A DNA stretch of 64,000 nucleotides from the NCBI RefSeq assembly GCF_046764005.1, contig NZ_JBKOFW010000001.1, positions 496,001-560,000 of the forward strand, in the 5' to 3' direction. The notes under the pieces are model-generated. The model saw only the letters and a program-made list of their open reading frames with translations, made no database searches and was not told where the DNA came from. Each line of letters starts with the position of its first letter. The stretch's first letter is position 1. The DNA is from Oryzobacter faecalis. Lineage in GTDB: Bacteria; Actinomycetota; Actinomycetes; Actinomycetales; Dermatophilaceae. This document shows positions 1 to 8,044 of the stretch, one piece after another. Made by a program: the position numbers and the translations under genes.

Positions 1-159
1 GACGAGGTCGCGTACCTGCGCTTCGCGAGCGTGTACCAGGCGTTCGACTCCCTCGAGGACTTCGAGGGCGCCATCACCCTCCTGCGCGCCGAACGCGACG
101 CGACGGGCGAGGAGCCGGCGAGGACGCGCCCCGACAGCTCTGTCGGACCCCAGCAGTAG
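1..159 (+). CDS. nrdR: Transcriptional repressor NrdR, C-terminal fragment
   Basis: Frame 1 is open from the first base and ends at TAG 157-159, giving 52 residues that start DEVAYLRFASVYQAFDSLED. The VAYLRFASVY...F...DF pattern is the end of the ATP-cone domain of NrdR, the zinc-ribbon repressor that senses ATP/dATP and controls ribonucleotide reductase genes. The zinc ribbon and most of the ATP cone lie outside the window. The position directly upstream of nrdJ matches the nrdR-nrdJ pair known in Streptomyces and relatives, which supports the assignment. Only 56 bases separate it from nrdJ, so the two are probably co-transcribed. Confidence 0.9.
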   Translation, partial: DEVAYLRFASVYQAFDSLEDFEGAITLLRAERDATGEEPARTRPDSSVGPQQ

Positions 160-215
160 AACAGAACCAGACCAGGTCACCAGGCCCCCCGGGGGGCAGA
201 AGAGAGGGAACAGGA

Positions 216-3191
216 ATGACCGAGACCGCCGGAGCACGTGCAGGTGCCCGCAAGGCCCCCAAGGGCAAGGGGGTCATCGTCGAGCGCATCTACACCACGC
301 CCGGCGTCCACCCCTACGACGAGGTGACCTGGGAGAAGCGCGACGTCGTCCAGCAGAACTGGAAGACGGGCGAGACGATCTTCGACCAGCGCGGCGTCGA
401 GTTCCCCGACTTCTGGAGCGTCAACGCCTCCACGATCGTCACGACGAAGTACTTCCGCGGCGCCGTCGGCACCCCGGAGCGCGAGACCGGGCTGAAGCAG
501 CTCATCGACCGCGTCGTCCTCACCTACGTCAAGGCCGGCAAGGACCACGGGTACTTCGCGTCCGACGAGGACGCCGAGATCTTCGAGCACGAGCTGACGT
601 ACGCCCTGCTGCACCAGGTCTTCAGCTTCAACTCGCCGGTCTGGTTCAACGTCGGCACGAAGAGCCCGCAGCAGGTCTCGGCCTGCTTCATCCTCTCGGT
701 CGACGACTCGATGGACTCGATCCTCAACTGGTACAAGGAGGAGGGCTTCATCTTCAAGGGCGGCTCGGGCGCGGGCCTGAACCTCTCGCGCATCCGCTCC
801 TCGAAGGAGCTGCTGTCCTCCGGTGGCACGGCCTCCGGCCCGGTGTCGTTCATGCGCGGCGCCGACGCGTCCGCGGGCACCATCAAGTCCGGTGGCGCCA
901 CCCGCCGCGCGGCGAAGATGGTCGTCCTCGACGTCGACCACCCCGACATCGAGGAGTTCATCGAGACCAAGGCGCGCGAGGAGGACAAGATCCGCGCGCT
1001 GCGCGACGCCGGCTTCGACATGGACCTCGGCGGCAAGGACATCACCTCGGTCCAGTACCAGAACGCCAACAACTCGGTGCGCGTCACCGACGAGTTCATG
1101 CGCGCCGTCGAGGAGGGCCGCGAGTTCGGCCTCACCTCGCGCAAGGACGGGTCGGTCATCGAGACCGTCGACGCCCGCGAGCTCATGGGCAAGCTGGCCA
1201 AGGCCGCGTGGGAGTGCGCCGACCCGGGCATCCAGTACGACGGCACGATCAACGACTGGCACACCAACCCCGAGACCGGCCGCATCACCGCGTCCAACCC
1301 GTGCTCGGAGTACATGTCGCTCGACAACTCCTCGTGCAACCTGGCCTCGCTCAACCTGCTGAAGTTCCTCCGCGACGACGACACCTTCGACGCGGTCACC
1401 TTCCAGAAGGTCGCCGAGCTCGTCATCACCGCGATGGACATCTCGATCTGCTTCGCGGACTTCCCGACCGAGTCGATCGGCATCACCACCCGCGACTACC
1501 GCCAGCTCGGCATCGGCTACGCCAACCTCGGCGCCCTGCTGATGGCGACCGGTCACGGCTACGACTCCGAGGGTGGCCGCGCGCTCGCCGCGACGATCAC
1601 CTCGCTGCTCACCGGTGCCGCCTACAAGCGCTCCGCCGAGCTCGCCGGTGTCGTCGGCCCGTACGCCGGCTACGCCCGCAACGCCGACGCCCACAAGCGG
1701 GTCATGCGCAAGCACGCCGCCGCCAACGACGCGATCCGCACCATCCACACGATGGACAAGGACATCCACCGCGTCGCCACCAAGGCGTGGGACGCCGTCG
1801 TCAAGGTCGGCGAGAAGAACGGCTACCGCAACGCCCAGGCGTCGGTGCTCGCCCCCACCGGGACCATCGGCTTCATGATGGACTGCGACACCACCGGCAT
1901 CGAGCCCGACTTCTCGCTCGTGAAGTTCAAGAAGCTCGTCGGTGGCGGCTCGATGCAGATCGTCAACCTCACGATCCCGCGGGCCCTGCGCAAGCTCGGC
2001 TACACCGAGGAGACCGTCGAGGCGATCGTCGAGTACATCGCCGACAAGGGCCACGTCGTCGACGCCCCGGGCCTGAAGCCCGAGCACTACGAGGTCTTCG
2101 ACACCGCGATGGGTGCGCGCGCCATCTCCGCGATGGGCCACGTGCGGATGATGGCGGCCGTCCAGCCGTTCCTGTCCGGCGCCATCTCCAAGACGGTCAA
2201 CCTGCCCGAGACCGCGACGGTCGAGGAGATCGAGGACGTCTACATCCAGGGCTGGAAGCTGGGCCTGAAGGCGCTCGCCGTCTACCGCGACAACTGCAAG
2301 GTCGGCCAGCCGCTGTCCGACGGTGGCTCGACCGCGAAGGACGCGGCCGCCGACAAGGCGTCCGCCGCGGTTTCCGCTGCGACCACCGAGATCGTCGAGA
2401 AGGTCGTCTACCGGCCGACCCGTGAGCGCCTCCCCAAGCGCCGCGTCTCGCACACGACGTCGTTCGCCGTGGGTGGCGCCGAGGGCTACCTCACCGCCGG
2501 CACCTACGACGACGGTCGCCTCGGCGAGGTGTTCCTCAAGTTCGGCAAGCAGGGCTCCACGCTCGCCGGTGTCATGGACGCCTTCTCGATCGTCACCTCG
2601 GTCGCGCTCCAGTACGGCGTGCCGCTCGAGACGTTCGTCGAGAAGTTCACGAACATGCGCTTCGAGCCGGCCGGCATGACCGACGACCCCGACGTCCGGA
2701 TGGCGCAGTCGCTCATGGACTACGTGTTCCGCCGGCTGGCCCTCGACTACCTCGACTTCGACACCCGGTCATTCATGGGCATCCACACGGCCGAGGAGCG
2801 GGCCCGCCAGCTCGAGACCGGCTCGTACGCCCCGGTGGTCGACGAGGAGACCGGCGAGGACCTCGAGGAGGAGATCGAGTCCTTCAGCCAGGGCATCGGC
2901 GCCTCGTCGAAGAAGTCGGATGAGGCCGCGGCGCCCGTCGCTGCTGCTCCTTCGGCCCCGGCTGCCGAGCCGGGGACGGCGATCGACGCCTCGACGGTCA
3001 CGTCCGGGGCCGGTGCGGCCTCGGCTCGTGAGGTCGGGTCGGAGATCCACTCGTCCGCGGACCTGCTCGCGATGTTCGGCGACTCCAAGGCCGCCGACGC
3101 CCCGATGTGCATGACCTGCGGCACGAAGATGCGCCCCGCTGGCTCCTGCTACGTCTGCGAGGGCTGCGGAAGCACCTCCGGCTGCAGCTGA
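216..3191 (+). CDS. nrdJ: Vitamin B12-dependent (class II) ribonucleotide reductase
   Basis: The 991-residue protein reduces ribonucleotides to deoxyribonucleotides using adenosylcobalamin, so it does not need oxygen. The class II signature NPCSEYMSLDNSSCNLASLN lies near residue 360, and PTGTIGFMMDCDTTGIEPDF near 547. The C-terminal tail has CMTC, CYVC and C-x-x-GC pairs (about residues 964-990), the redox/zinc cysteines that re-reduce the active site in this family. Residues about 890-960 are an acidic then alanine-rich linker before that tail. The ATG at 216 follows a GAGGGAACAGG purine stretch. Any B12 riboswitch would lie upstream of nrdR, outside the window. Confidence 0.97.
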   Translation: MTETAGARAGARKAPKGKGVIVERIYTTPGVHPYDEVTWEKRDVVQQNWKTGETIFDQRGVEFPDFWSVNASTIVTTKYFRGAVGTPERETGLKQLIDRVVLTYVKAGKDHGYFASDEDAEIFEHELTYALLHQVFSFNSPVWFNVGTKSPQQVSACFILSVDDSMDSILNWYKEEGFIFKGGSGAGLNLSRIRSSKELLSSGGTASGPVSFMRGADASAGTIKSGGATRRAAKMVVLDVDHPDIEEFIETKAREEDKIRALRDAGFDMDLGGKDITSVQYQNANNSVRVTDEFMRAVEEGREFGLTSRKDGSVIETVDARELMGKLAKAAWECADPGIQYDGTINDWHTNPETGRITASNPCSEYMSLDNSSCNLASLNLLKFLRDDDTFDAVTFQKVAELVITAMDISICFADFPTESIGITTRDYRQLGIGYANLGALLMATGHGYDSEGGRALAATITSLLTGAAYKRSAELAGVVGPYAGYARNADAHKRVMRKHAAANDAIRTIHTMDKDIHRVATKAWDAVVKVGEKNGYRNAQASVLAPTGTIGFMMDCDTTGIEPDFSLVKFKKLVGGGSMQIVNLTIPRALRKLGYTEETVEAIVEYIADKGHVVDAPGLKPEHYEVFDTAMGARAISAMGHVRMMAAVQPFLSGAISKTVNLPETATVEEIEDVYIQGWKLGLKALAVYRDNCKVGQPLSDGGSTAKDAAADKASAAVSAATTEIVEKVVYRPTRERLPKRRVSHTTSFAVGGAEGYLTAGTYDDGRLGEVFLKFGKQGSTLAGVMDAFSIVTSVALQYGVPLETFVEKFTNMRFEPAGMTDDPDVRMAQSLMDYVFRRLALDYLDFDTRSFMGIHTAEERARQLETGSYAPVVDEETGEDLEEEIESFSQGIGASSKKSDEAAAPVAAAPSAPAAEPGTAIDASTVTSGAGAASAREVGSEIHSSADLLAMFGDSKAADAPMCMTCGTKMRPAGSCYVCEGCGSTSGCS

Positions 3192-3203
3192 GCGACCAGC
3201 AAC

Positions 3204-3237
3204 GAAGTGGCCCGGGAGCTCGCTCCCGGGCCACTTC
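3204..3237 (+). terminator. Hairpin terminator after nrdJ
   Basis: GAAGTGGCCCGGGAG pairs perfectly with CTCCCGGGCCACTTC around a CTCG loop (15 bp, 4-base loop), 12 bases after the nrdJ stop. There is no U-tract, as is usual for actinobacterial terminator hairpins. Confidence 0.8.
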
Positions 3238-3316
3238 ACGCGTGAACGAACCCGATCCGGGACTCACCGCCGCGAACGCCCCTCAGACGCGCGTCGCCTG
3301 ACCGCCGCCCACCTCG

Positions 3317-3355
3317 GGCCGCCGCCCACCCCGAGCAGGGGGGTGGGCGGCGGCC
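3317..3355 (-). terminator. Hairpin terminator after the NERD-domain gene
   Basis: GGCCGCCGCCCACCCC (3317-3332) pairs with its exact complement at 3340-3355 around a 7-base loop, giving a 16-bp perfect stem. It abuts the stop codon of the minus-strand gene at 3356. It faces the nrdJ hairpin about 80 bases away, so the convergent units are separated by back-to-back terminators. Confidence 0.75.
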
Positions 3356-4213
3356 TCAGGTCATCGAGGGGAGTGCCGTGGACAAGGCCATTGCGATGGC
3401 GAACCGGCGCGCGTCATCCAGCTCGCCGGGGGCCGCGACGACCTCGCCGAGCTTCCGCGGGCCGGACAGGTGCACCGTGCCGACTCGCCGGCTCCGCTTC
3501 ATCATCGGGAGGTAGGCGTCGACGAAGCAGAGGACGGGAACGACCGCGACGTCATCGTGGCCCGCTGACGCCAAGGCGGTCCGCACGACGTCGCACTGCC
3601 GGATGACGGCCTCCACGAGGTCGTTCTTGCGTCGGCCGCCGACGCGGAGCGTCTCCTTGGTCGGCCCGAATAGGCCTCCGGTCCGCTCGACCTTCACGTC
3701 AGCGTTCTGGTACCGCTTGGCATCGATGACGAAGACCCCGCTCGCCCCGACGAAGAGGTGGTCGATGTTGGAGCGGCGCCCGGGGACGCGCCGGTCGTGG
3801 AGCGCGTATCCCTCGCCGGCGTCGACGAGCACGGTCAGCGCCTGGGCGACGCGTTCCTCGCCCGCCGCACCGACGCGCCACGCATGGGTGCTCTGCCGAC
3901 CGTCGGGGTAGAAGAACGCGTTGAGCGCCCGCCAGACGCGCGAGCGCTCGGCCCTGGCCGCGTCGTCCTTCGCCCTGCGTCGCTCGTACTCGCGCCGTGC
4001 CCCCGCGCCGGCGGTCCCGACGTCCAGCGTCGGTGGTGCCGGTGCGTCGTCCACCGTCGGGTCTGCCGGCGCCGCACGCCCCGAGTGGCAGGGCAGGCAG
4101 CTGACCGTCCGGCTGCGTCGGTCGTAGGCCGCACGCTCACCCCGCGGCAGCTCGGTCCCGCAGGAGCAGCGACCGGCGTACCGCAGCCTCATGACCTTGA
4201 CGTCTGCCTCCAC
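3356..4213 (-). CDS. NERD-domain protein with N-terminal zinc ribbon
   Basis: The 285-residue protein begins with a putative zinc ribbon (C-S-C then C-L-P-C, about residues 18-45), followed by a charged linker. From about residue 110 a NERD (nuclease-related) domain is visible: EERVAQAL, then HDRRVPGRRSNIDHLFVGASG, then VFVIDAKRYQNADVKVE. The D of NIDH and the DAK of VIDAK fit the PD-(D/E)xK-like core proposed for NERD. The family is thought to act on DNA, but no specific role is known. The GTG start at 4213 is 21 bases upstream of an alternative ATG at 4192; a purine-rich GGGGAG lies just before it, and a TACGGT -10 candidate at 4252-4247 precedes it on the minus strand. No partner genes are evident. 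Confidence 0.75.
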   Translation of the reverse strand: MEADVKVMRLRYAGRCSCGTELPRGERAAYDRRSRTVSCLPCHSGRAAPADPTVDDAPAPPTLDVGTAGAGARREYERRRAKDDAARAERSRVWRALNAFFYPDGRQSTHAWRVGAAGEERVAQALTVLVDAGEGYALHDRRVPGRRSNIDHLFVGASGVFVIDAKRYQNADVKVERTGGLFGPTKETLRVGGRRKNDLVEAVIRQCDVVRTALASAGHDDVAVVPVLCFVDAYLPMMKRSRRVGTVHLSGPRKLGEVVAAPGELDDARRFAIAMALSTALPSMT

Positions 4214-4387
4214 AGCTCCCCGTCCCCTCTGTCGTGGATGCGTCCGACCGTAGGGCGGGCGACGGTCCGCTGTCAGTCGGTCGCGGCACGCCAGGGCGTT
4301 CGGGGTCACCGACTCCGTGGCTCTGGCGGGTCGGATGTCGGCGCCCCTACGCTGCTGGCTTCGGGTGGCGCACCGGGAGGTCACAGG

Positions 4388-5305
4388 ATGGAGCCGGTGG
4401 TGAGCGTCCGCGACCTGCGGATGCGGTACGGGGACACCGACGTGCTCACCGGCGTCGACTTCGACATCGCGGGCGGGCAGGTCGTGTGCCTCCTCGGTCC
4501 GAACGGTGCGGGGAAGACGACGACCATCGAGATCCTCGAGGGGTTCCGGATCCGGTCGGCCGGCGACGTGGACGTCCTCGGCCAGGACCCCGCCAGGGCC
4601 GACGAGGACTGGCGGGCCCGCACCGGCGTCGTCCTCCAGTCGTGGCGCGACCACCCGCGCTGGACCCCTCGGCGGCTGCTCACCCAGCTCGGCGGCTACT
4701 TCGCGCCGTACTCCACGCCGGAGCGGCGCCGCCCCCACGACATCGACCTGCTCCTCGAGACGGTCGGCCTCACCGAGCTCGCCGACCGCAAGATCGCCAC
4801 GCTGTCGGGCGGCCAGCGACGGCGGCTCGACGTCGCCGTCGGCATCGTCGGGCGACCCGAGCTGCTCTTCCTCGACGAGCCCACCGCCGGGTTCGATCCG
4901 CAGGCGCGGCGCGAGTTCCACGAGCTCGTCCGCAACCTCGCGCGGACGGAGGGCACCACGATCCTCCTCACCACCCACGACCTCGACGAGGCCGAGAAGC
5001 TCGCCGACCGCGTCCTCGTCCTCGCGGCCGGGCGGATCGTCGCCGACGACACGGTCGACGGGCTGTCGCAGCGGCTCGAGGGGGAGTCGCAGGTGCGGTG
5101 GACGACCGACGGGGTGCGGCACACCGAGTCGGTCTCTGATGCAACGGGATTCGTCCGGCGGCTGTTCGCCGAGCACGGTGACGACGTCCACGACCTGGAG
5201 GTGCGGCGCGCCAGCCTCGAGGACGCCTACCTCGCCCTCGTCCAGCAGCACGAGGCCGGTCACGGCGAGGCCGCTGCCAGGCTCTTCGCGGAGGTGACCC
5301 GATGA
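4388..5305 (+). CDS. ABC transporter ATP-binding protein (DrrA-type)
   Basis: The 305-residue ATPase has Walker A GPNGAGKT at residues 37-44, an LSGGQRRRLDVAVG signature near 139, and Walker B LLFLDEPT near 159 followed by the H-loop TTHD. It belongs to the DrrA/NodI-like group that powers small ABC-2 exporters; the substrate cannot be told from sequence. The ATG at 4388 follows GGGAGG with good spacing, and a TACGCT -10 candidate sits at 4348-4353. Its stop overlaps the start of the permease gene by four bases (ATGA), so the two are translationally coupled and very probably form one transporter. Confidence 0.92.
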   Translation: MEPVVSVRDLRMRYGDTDVLTGVDFDIAGGQVVCLLGPNGAGKTTTIEILEGFRIRSAGDVDVLGQDPARADEDWRARTGVVLQSWRDHPRWTPRRLLTQLGGYFAPYSTPERRRPHDIDLLLETVGLTELADRKIATLSGGQRRRLDVAVGIVGRPELLFLDEPTAGFDPQARREFHELVRNLARTEGTTILLTTHDLDEAEKLADRVLVLAAGRIVADDTVDGLSQRLEGESQVRWTTDGVRHTESVSDATGFVRRLFAEHGDDVHDLEVRRASLEDAYLALVQQHEAGHGEAAARLFAEVTR

Positions 5306-6210
5306 CGACCCCGGGTGGCACGACGTCCGCGCCCGACCCCACGCGCGCCACGTCCTCATCCAGCCCGGCACGGCACGCGGTCGGGCTCGGCCTGCAGCGC
5401 GGGTGGACCGAGTTCAGCCAGAGCATCCGCAGCACCCAGGACCAGGGGTTCTACCTGTTCACGGCCGCGATCACGGTCGGCTACCTCTTCCTTCGGCGCA
5501 ACAGCGAGGTCGAGGGTACCGACCTGCTGCTCCCGTCGGTGGCCCTGCCGAGCATCCTCGGCGCGCTCATCGCGTTCGGCGTCGTCATCGGCCCGGCGTA
5601 CGCCCTCGCGATGGAGAAGGAGGACGGAACCCTCCTGCGGCACAAGGCAGTTCCCCATGGACTGCGCGGCTACTTCACCGGACAGCTGCTGTTCCAGTCG
5701 CTGTCGCTGCTGCCGCAGATGGTCGTCATCCTCGTGCCGAGCTTCCTCCTCTTCGACGACCTCATGGCGGAGGCGTCCGGCTGGCTCACGGTGGTCTGGG
5801 TGCTCGTGCTGGGGCTGCTCGCGACCATGCCGATCGGCATGGTGATCGGCAGCCTCGTGCCGAGCACGCAGAAGGTCGGCACGTGGGGGATGCTGCCGGT
5901 CATGGTCCTGGCCGGCATCTCCGGGATCTTCTACCCGATCCAGGTGCTGTGGACGTGGGTGCAGGTCGTCGCGCACGTCTTCCCGATGTACTGGATCGCC
6001 CTCGGGATGCGCTCGGCGTTCCTGCCCGGCGAGGCCGCGGCGCTCGAGGTCGGCGGGTCGTGGCGCACTGGCGAGACCCTCGTCGTCCTGGGGGTCTGGG
6101 CCGTCGTGGGGTGGCTGGTCACACCGCGGGTGCTCCGCCGGATGTCGCGCCGCCAGACGGGATCGCAGGTGGAGGCGGCCCGCGACGCCAGCCTCCAGTG
6201 GGTCCGGTAG
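5302..6210 (+). CDS. ABC-2 type transporter permease
   Basis: The 302-residue membrane protein pairs with the preceding ATPase. After a hydrophilic N-terminus of about 45 residues there are roughly six hydrophobic helices, among them LLPSVALPSILGALIAFGVV and LTVVWVLVLGLLATMPIGMV. This is the ABC-2 (DrrB-like) layout with its conserved segment between helices. It probably forms the membrane channel for export of a drug, lipid or peptide. No substrate-specific gene lies nearby and there is no adjacent regulator. The gene ends 220 bases before the next one. Confidence 0.88.
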   Translation: MTTPGGTTSAPDPTRATSSSSPARHAVGLGLQRGWTEFSQSIRSTQDQGFYLFTAAITVGYLFLRRNSEVEGTDLLLPSVALPSILGALIAFGVVIGPAYALAMEKEDGTLLRHKAVPHGLRGYFTGQLLFQSLSLLPQMVVILVPSFLLFDDLMAEASGWLTVVWVLVLGLLATMPIGMVIGSLVPSTQKVGTWGMLPVMVLAGISGIFYPIQVLWTWVQVVAHVFPMYWIALGMRSAFLPGEAAALEVGGSWRTGETLVVLGVWAVVGWLVTPRVLRRMSRRQTGSQVEAARDASLQWVR

Positions 6211-6429
6211 AAGCAGGCAACCCGCCAGATGGTCCGGCGCGCTCCTGGGTGACGCGCGGGTCGCACGGTCCAGGGAGAAACCCGCCCGATCGGCCCGAAC
6301 TCGGTGGCCGAACGGCTGAGCGAAAGCGAACACGCAGGTCAGCGGCACGCCCTACGGTTTCCCCGGGGCCCATGTGAAAACACCGGGGGGCTCCGTTGCG
6401 CCCGAACACACTCACCGAGGAGACATGCC

Positions 6430-7218
6430 ATGACCAACACCCCTGCCGGCTGGTACCCCCAGGCCGACGGCCGCCAGCGCTACTGGGACGGGACCCAGTG
6501 GACCGAGCACTTCGCGCCCGGTGGGGCAGGTCAGTCCGCTGCCGCGGGCGCCGCGGGCGCCGTGGGCGCCGCGGGCCCGGTGAGCACCGAGCGGCCCTGG
6601 TTCAAGAAGAAGCGCTTCATCATCCCCGGTGCCCTCGTCGGTCTGATAATCCTCGGCTCCGCGATGGGCGGTGCCGACACCCCGAGCACCAGCGTCGCGC
6701 TTGCGTCGTCCTCGCCGAGCGCGGAGGCGTCGACCGAGGCATCCGCCGAGCCCGCGGTCGCGGACTCGCCCACGCCCACGCCCACGCCGACGAAGACCGC
6801 GGCCAAGCCGGCTCCGGCCGGCCCGAAGATCGGGAGCAAGGCGCGCGACGGCAAGTTCGAGTTCGTCGTGACCGGCGTGAAGTGTGGCATCACGACGGTT
6901 GGTTCGCAGTACCTGAACACGAAGGCCCAGGGCGAGTTCTGCCGCCTGGCGGTGAAGATCACCAACATCGGCGACAAGGCGCAGTCGATGTTCGCGGACA
7001 ACCAGCTCGCCTTCGACGCCAAGAAGCGTGAGTTCTCGGCGAGCTCGGAGGCCTCGTTCTACGACGAGAAGTCCCAGGTGCTCTGGGAGGAGATCAACCC
7101 AGGGAACACGGTCGACGGCCGGATCTACTTCGACGTCCCGAAGGGCACCAAGCTCGTGACGGTCGAGCTGCACGACTCGATGTTCTCCGGCGGCGTCGAG
7201 GTCGCGCTCAAGAAGTGA
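6430..7218 (+). CDS. DUF2510 membrane-anchored protein with C-terminal DUF4352-like domain
   Basis: The 262-residue protein opens with the DUF2510 motif (PAGWYPQADGRQRYWDGTQW, residues 4-23). A G/A-rich linker follows, then one transmembrane helix (FIIPGALVGLIILGSAM, about residues 60-77). A serine/threonine/proline/alanine stalk leads to an extracytoplasmic domain from about residue 135 (KIGSKARDGKFEFVVTGVKC...FCRLAVKITNIGDKAQSM). That last part has the strand pattern of DUF4352, a telokin-like beta-sandwich found on actinobacterial surface proteins. The function is unknown. The ATG is chosen because GAGGAG lies 7 bases upstream and because DUF2510 starts there. Confidence 0.85.
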   Translation: MTNTPAGWYPQADGRQRYWDGTQWTEHFAPGGAGQSAAAGAAGAVGAAGPVSTERPWFKKKRFIIPGALVGLIILGSAMGGADTPSTSVALASSSPSAEASTEASAEPAVADSPTPTPTPTKTAAKPAPAGPKIGSKARDGKFEFVVTGVKCGITTVGSQYLNTKAQGEFCRLAVKITNIGDKAQSMFADNQLAFDAKKREFSASSEASFYDEKSQVLWEEINPGNTVDGRIYFDVPKGTKLVTVELHDSMFSGGVEVALKK

Positions 7219-7226
7219 CCTCGCAG

Positions 7227-7261
7227 CTGGTGCCCCTGTCCGGCCCGGGCGGGGGCACCAG
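7227..7261 (+). terminator. Hairpin terminator after the DUF2510 gene
   Basis: CTGGTGCCCC (7227-7236) pairs with GGGGCACCAG (7252-7261), a 10-bp stem starting 9 bases after the stop codon. The 15-base GC-rich loop can pair further internally. Confidence 0.65.
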
Positions 7262-7379
7262 GCGCCGGAGGGGGACGGGTCACCTGCGGTAACGGTCGCG
7301 CTGGGCGACGACCTGAGCCCGCGGTGGTGTCGTCCTCCCCTGTCGGCACGAGCCAGCACAGGAGCTCACGCGCTTGGAG

Positions 7380-7970
7380 TCAGTGGAGGCGGCCCAGCTC
7401 CTCGTAACCGTCCTCGAAGTACAGGACGCCGTCGAGGACCCCGAGCACGGTGTCCGTCAGTTGTGCCGGGGTCAGCTCCAGCGTGTGCAGCTCGGATCGT
7501 TCCGGCACCCGCGCCATCGCCTGACGGAGCCGTCTGCGCTCGGGCTCCGACAGGTCGTAGTCCTGGAGCACGGCGAGGAGGGCGTCGCGCATGGCGAGGC
7601 GTCCCTCCTCGGGCCCATGGGTGAGCGTGCCGACGGCCGCGTCGAGCCAGTCCTCGTCCGGGTCCTCCTCGATGGCGTCCGTGACGGCGTCGTACATGGC
7701 CTGCTCGGCCACCAGCGCGGCGGGGTGCGCCTGCTCGCGCTCGTCGTAGGGGAGGGCGACGGCACGCTCGACCATCCGGCGAGCCCTGGCGTCGTCCCCG
7801 TCGTCGATGGCGAGCAGCGCCTTCTCGAGCAGGTTCGCCGCGGCCTCCTGCTGGGTCTCGCTGAACGGCGCGAGGGCGGCGCTCGCCCGGAGCGGGATGT
7901 CGCCGAGGCCCCGGTCCCGCTCTCGAGCGAGGGGGTCCTCCAGCGGGTCGATGGGTTCGTCGCCGGCCAC
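7380..7970 (-). CDS. Hypothetical acidic helical protein
   Basis: The frame encodes 196 residues, acidic and largely helical by eye (for example PFSETQQEAAANLLEKALLAIDDGDDARARRMVE), with no signal peptide or membrane segment. I do not recognise the family. The GTG at 7970 is chosen because a TACGTT -10 hexamer (7982-7977 on the minus strand) lies exactly 6 bases before it and there is no ribosome binding site, so the mRNA is probably leaderless. It is divergent from the HNH gene, with the two -10 elements only about 50 bases apart. Confidence 0.6.
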   Translation of the reverse strand: MAGDEPIDPLEDPLARERDRGLGDIPLRASAALAPFSETQQEAAANLLEKALLAIDDGDDARARRMVERAVALPYDEREQAHPAALVAEQAMYDAVTDAIEEDPDEDWLDAAVGTLTHGPEEGRLAMRDALLAVLQDYDLSEPERRRLRQAMARVPERSELHTLELTPAQLTDTVLGVLDGVLYFEDGYEELGRLH

Positions 7971-7976
7971 TCCCGC

Positions 7977-8038
7977 AACGTACCGGGCCGGCGCCCTGTG
8001 GATGACGGCAGTGGCCTGTCGGTGCACGTGTGTACGAT
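7977..8038. promoter_or_regulatory. Divergent leaderless promoter pair
   Basis: On the minus strand TACGTT (7982-7977) is followed by 6 bases and GTG 7970. On the plus strand TACGAT (8033-8038) is followed by 6 bases and ATG 8045. Both match the actinobacterial TAnnnT -10 placed for leaderless transcripts. Convincing -35 hexamers are not visible. Confidence 0.55.
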
Positions 8039-8044
8039 TATGGC

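Noticed and set aside
177..2453. Long open frame on the minus strand opposite nrdJ
   Set aside because: It is the mirror of GC-rich codon usage in nrdJ; its translation is low-complexity V/D/R/G-rich with no family resemblance. Similar mirrors opposite hrpA (30068-34135) and across 41202-44690 were dropped for the same reason.
8021..8036. LexA box before the DUF222-HNH gene
   Set aside because: GTGCACGTGTGTACGA shares only a CGT/ACG pair with the SOS consensus and lacks the TCGAA and TTCGA arms.
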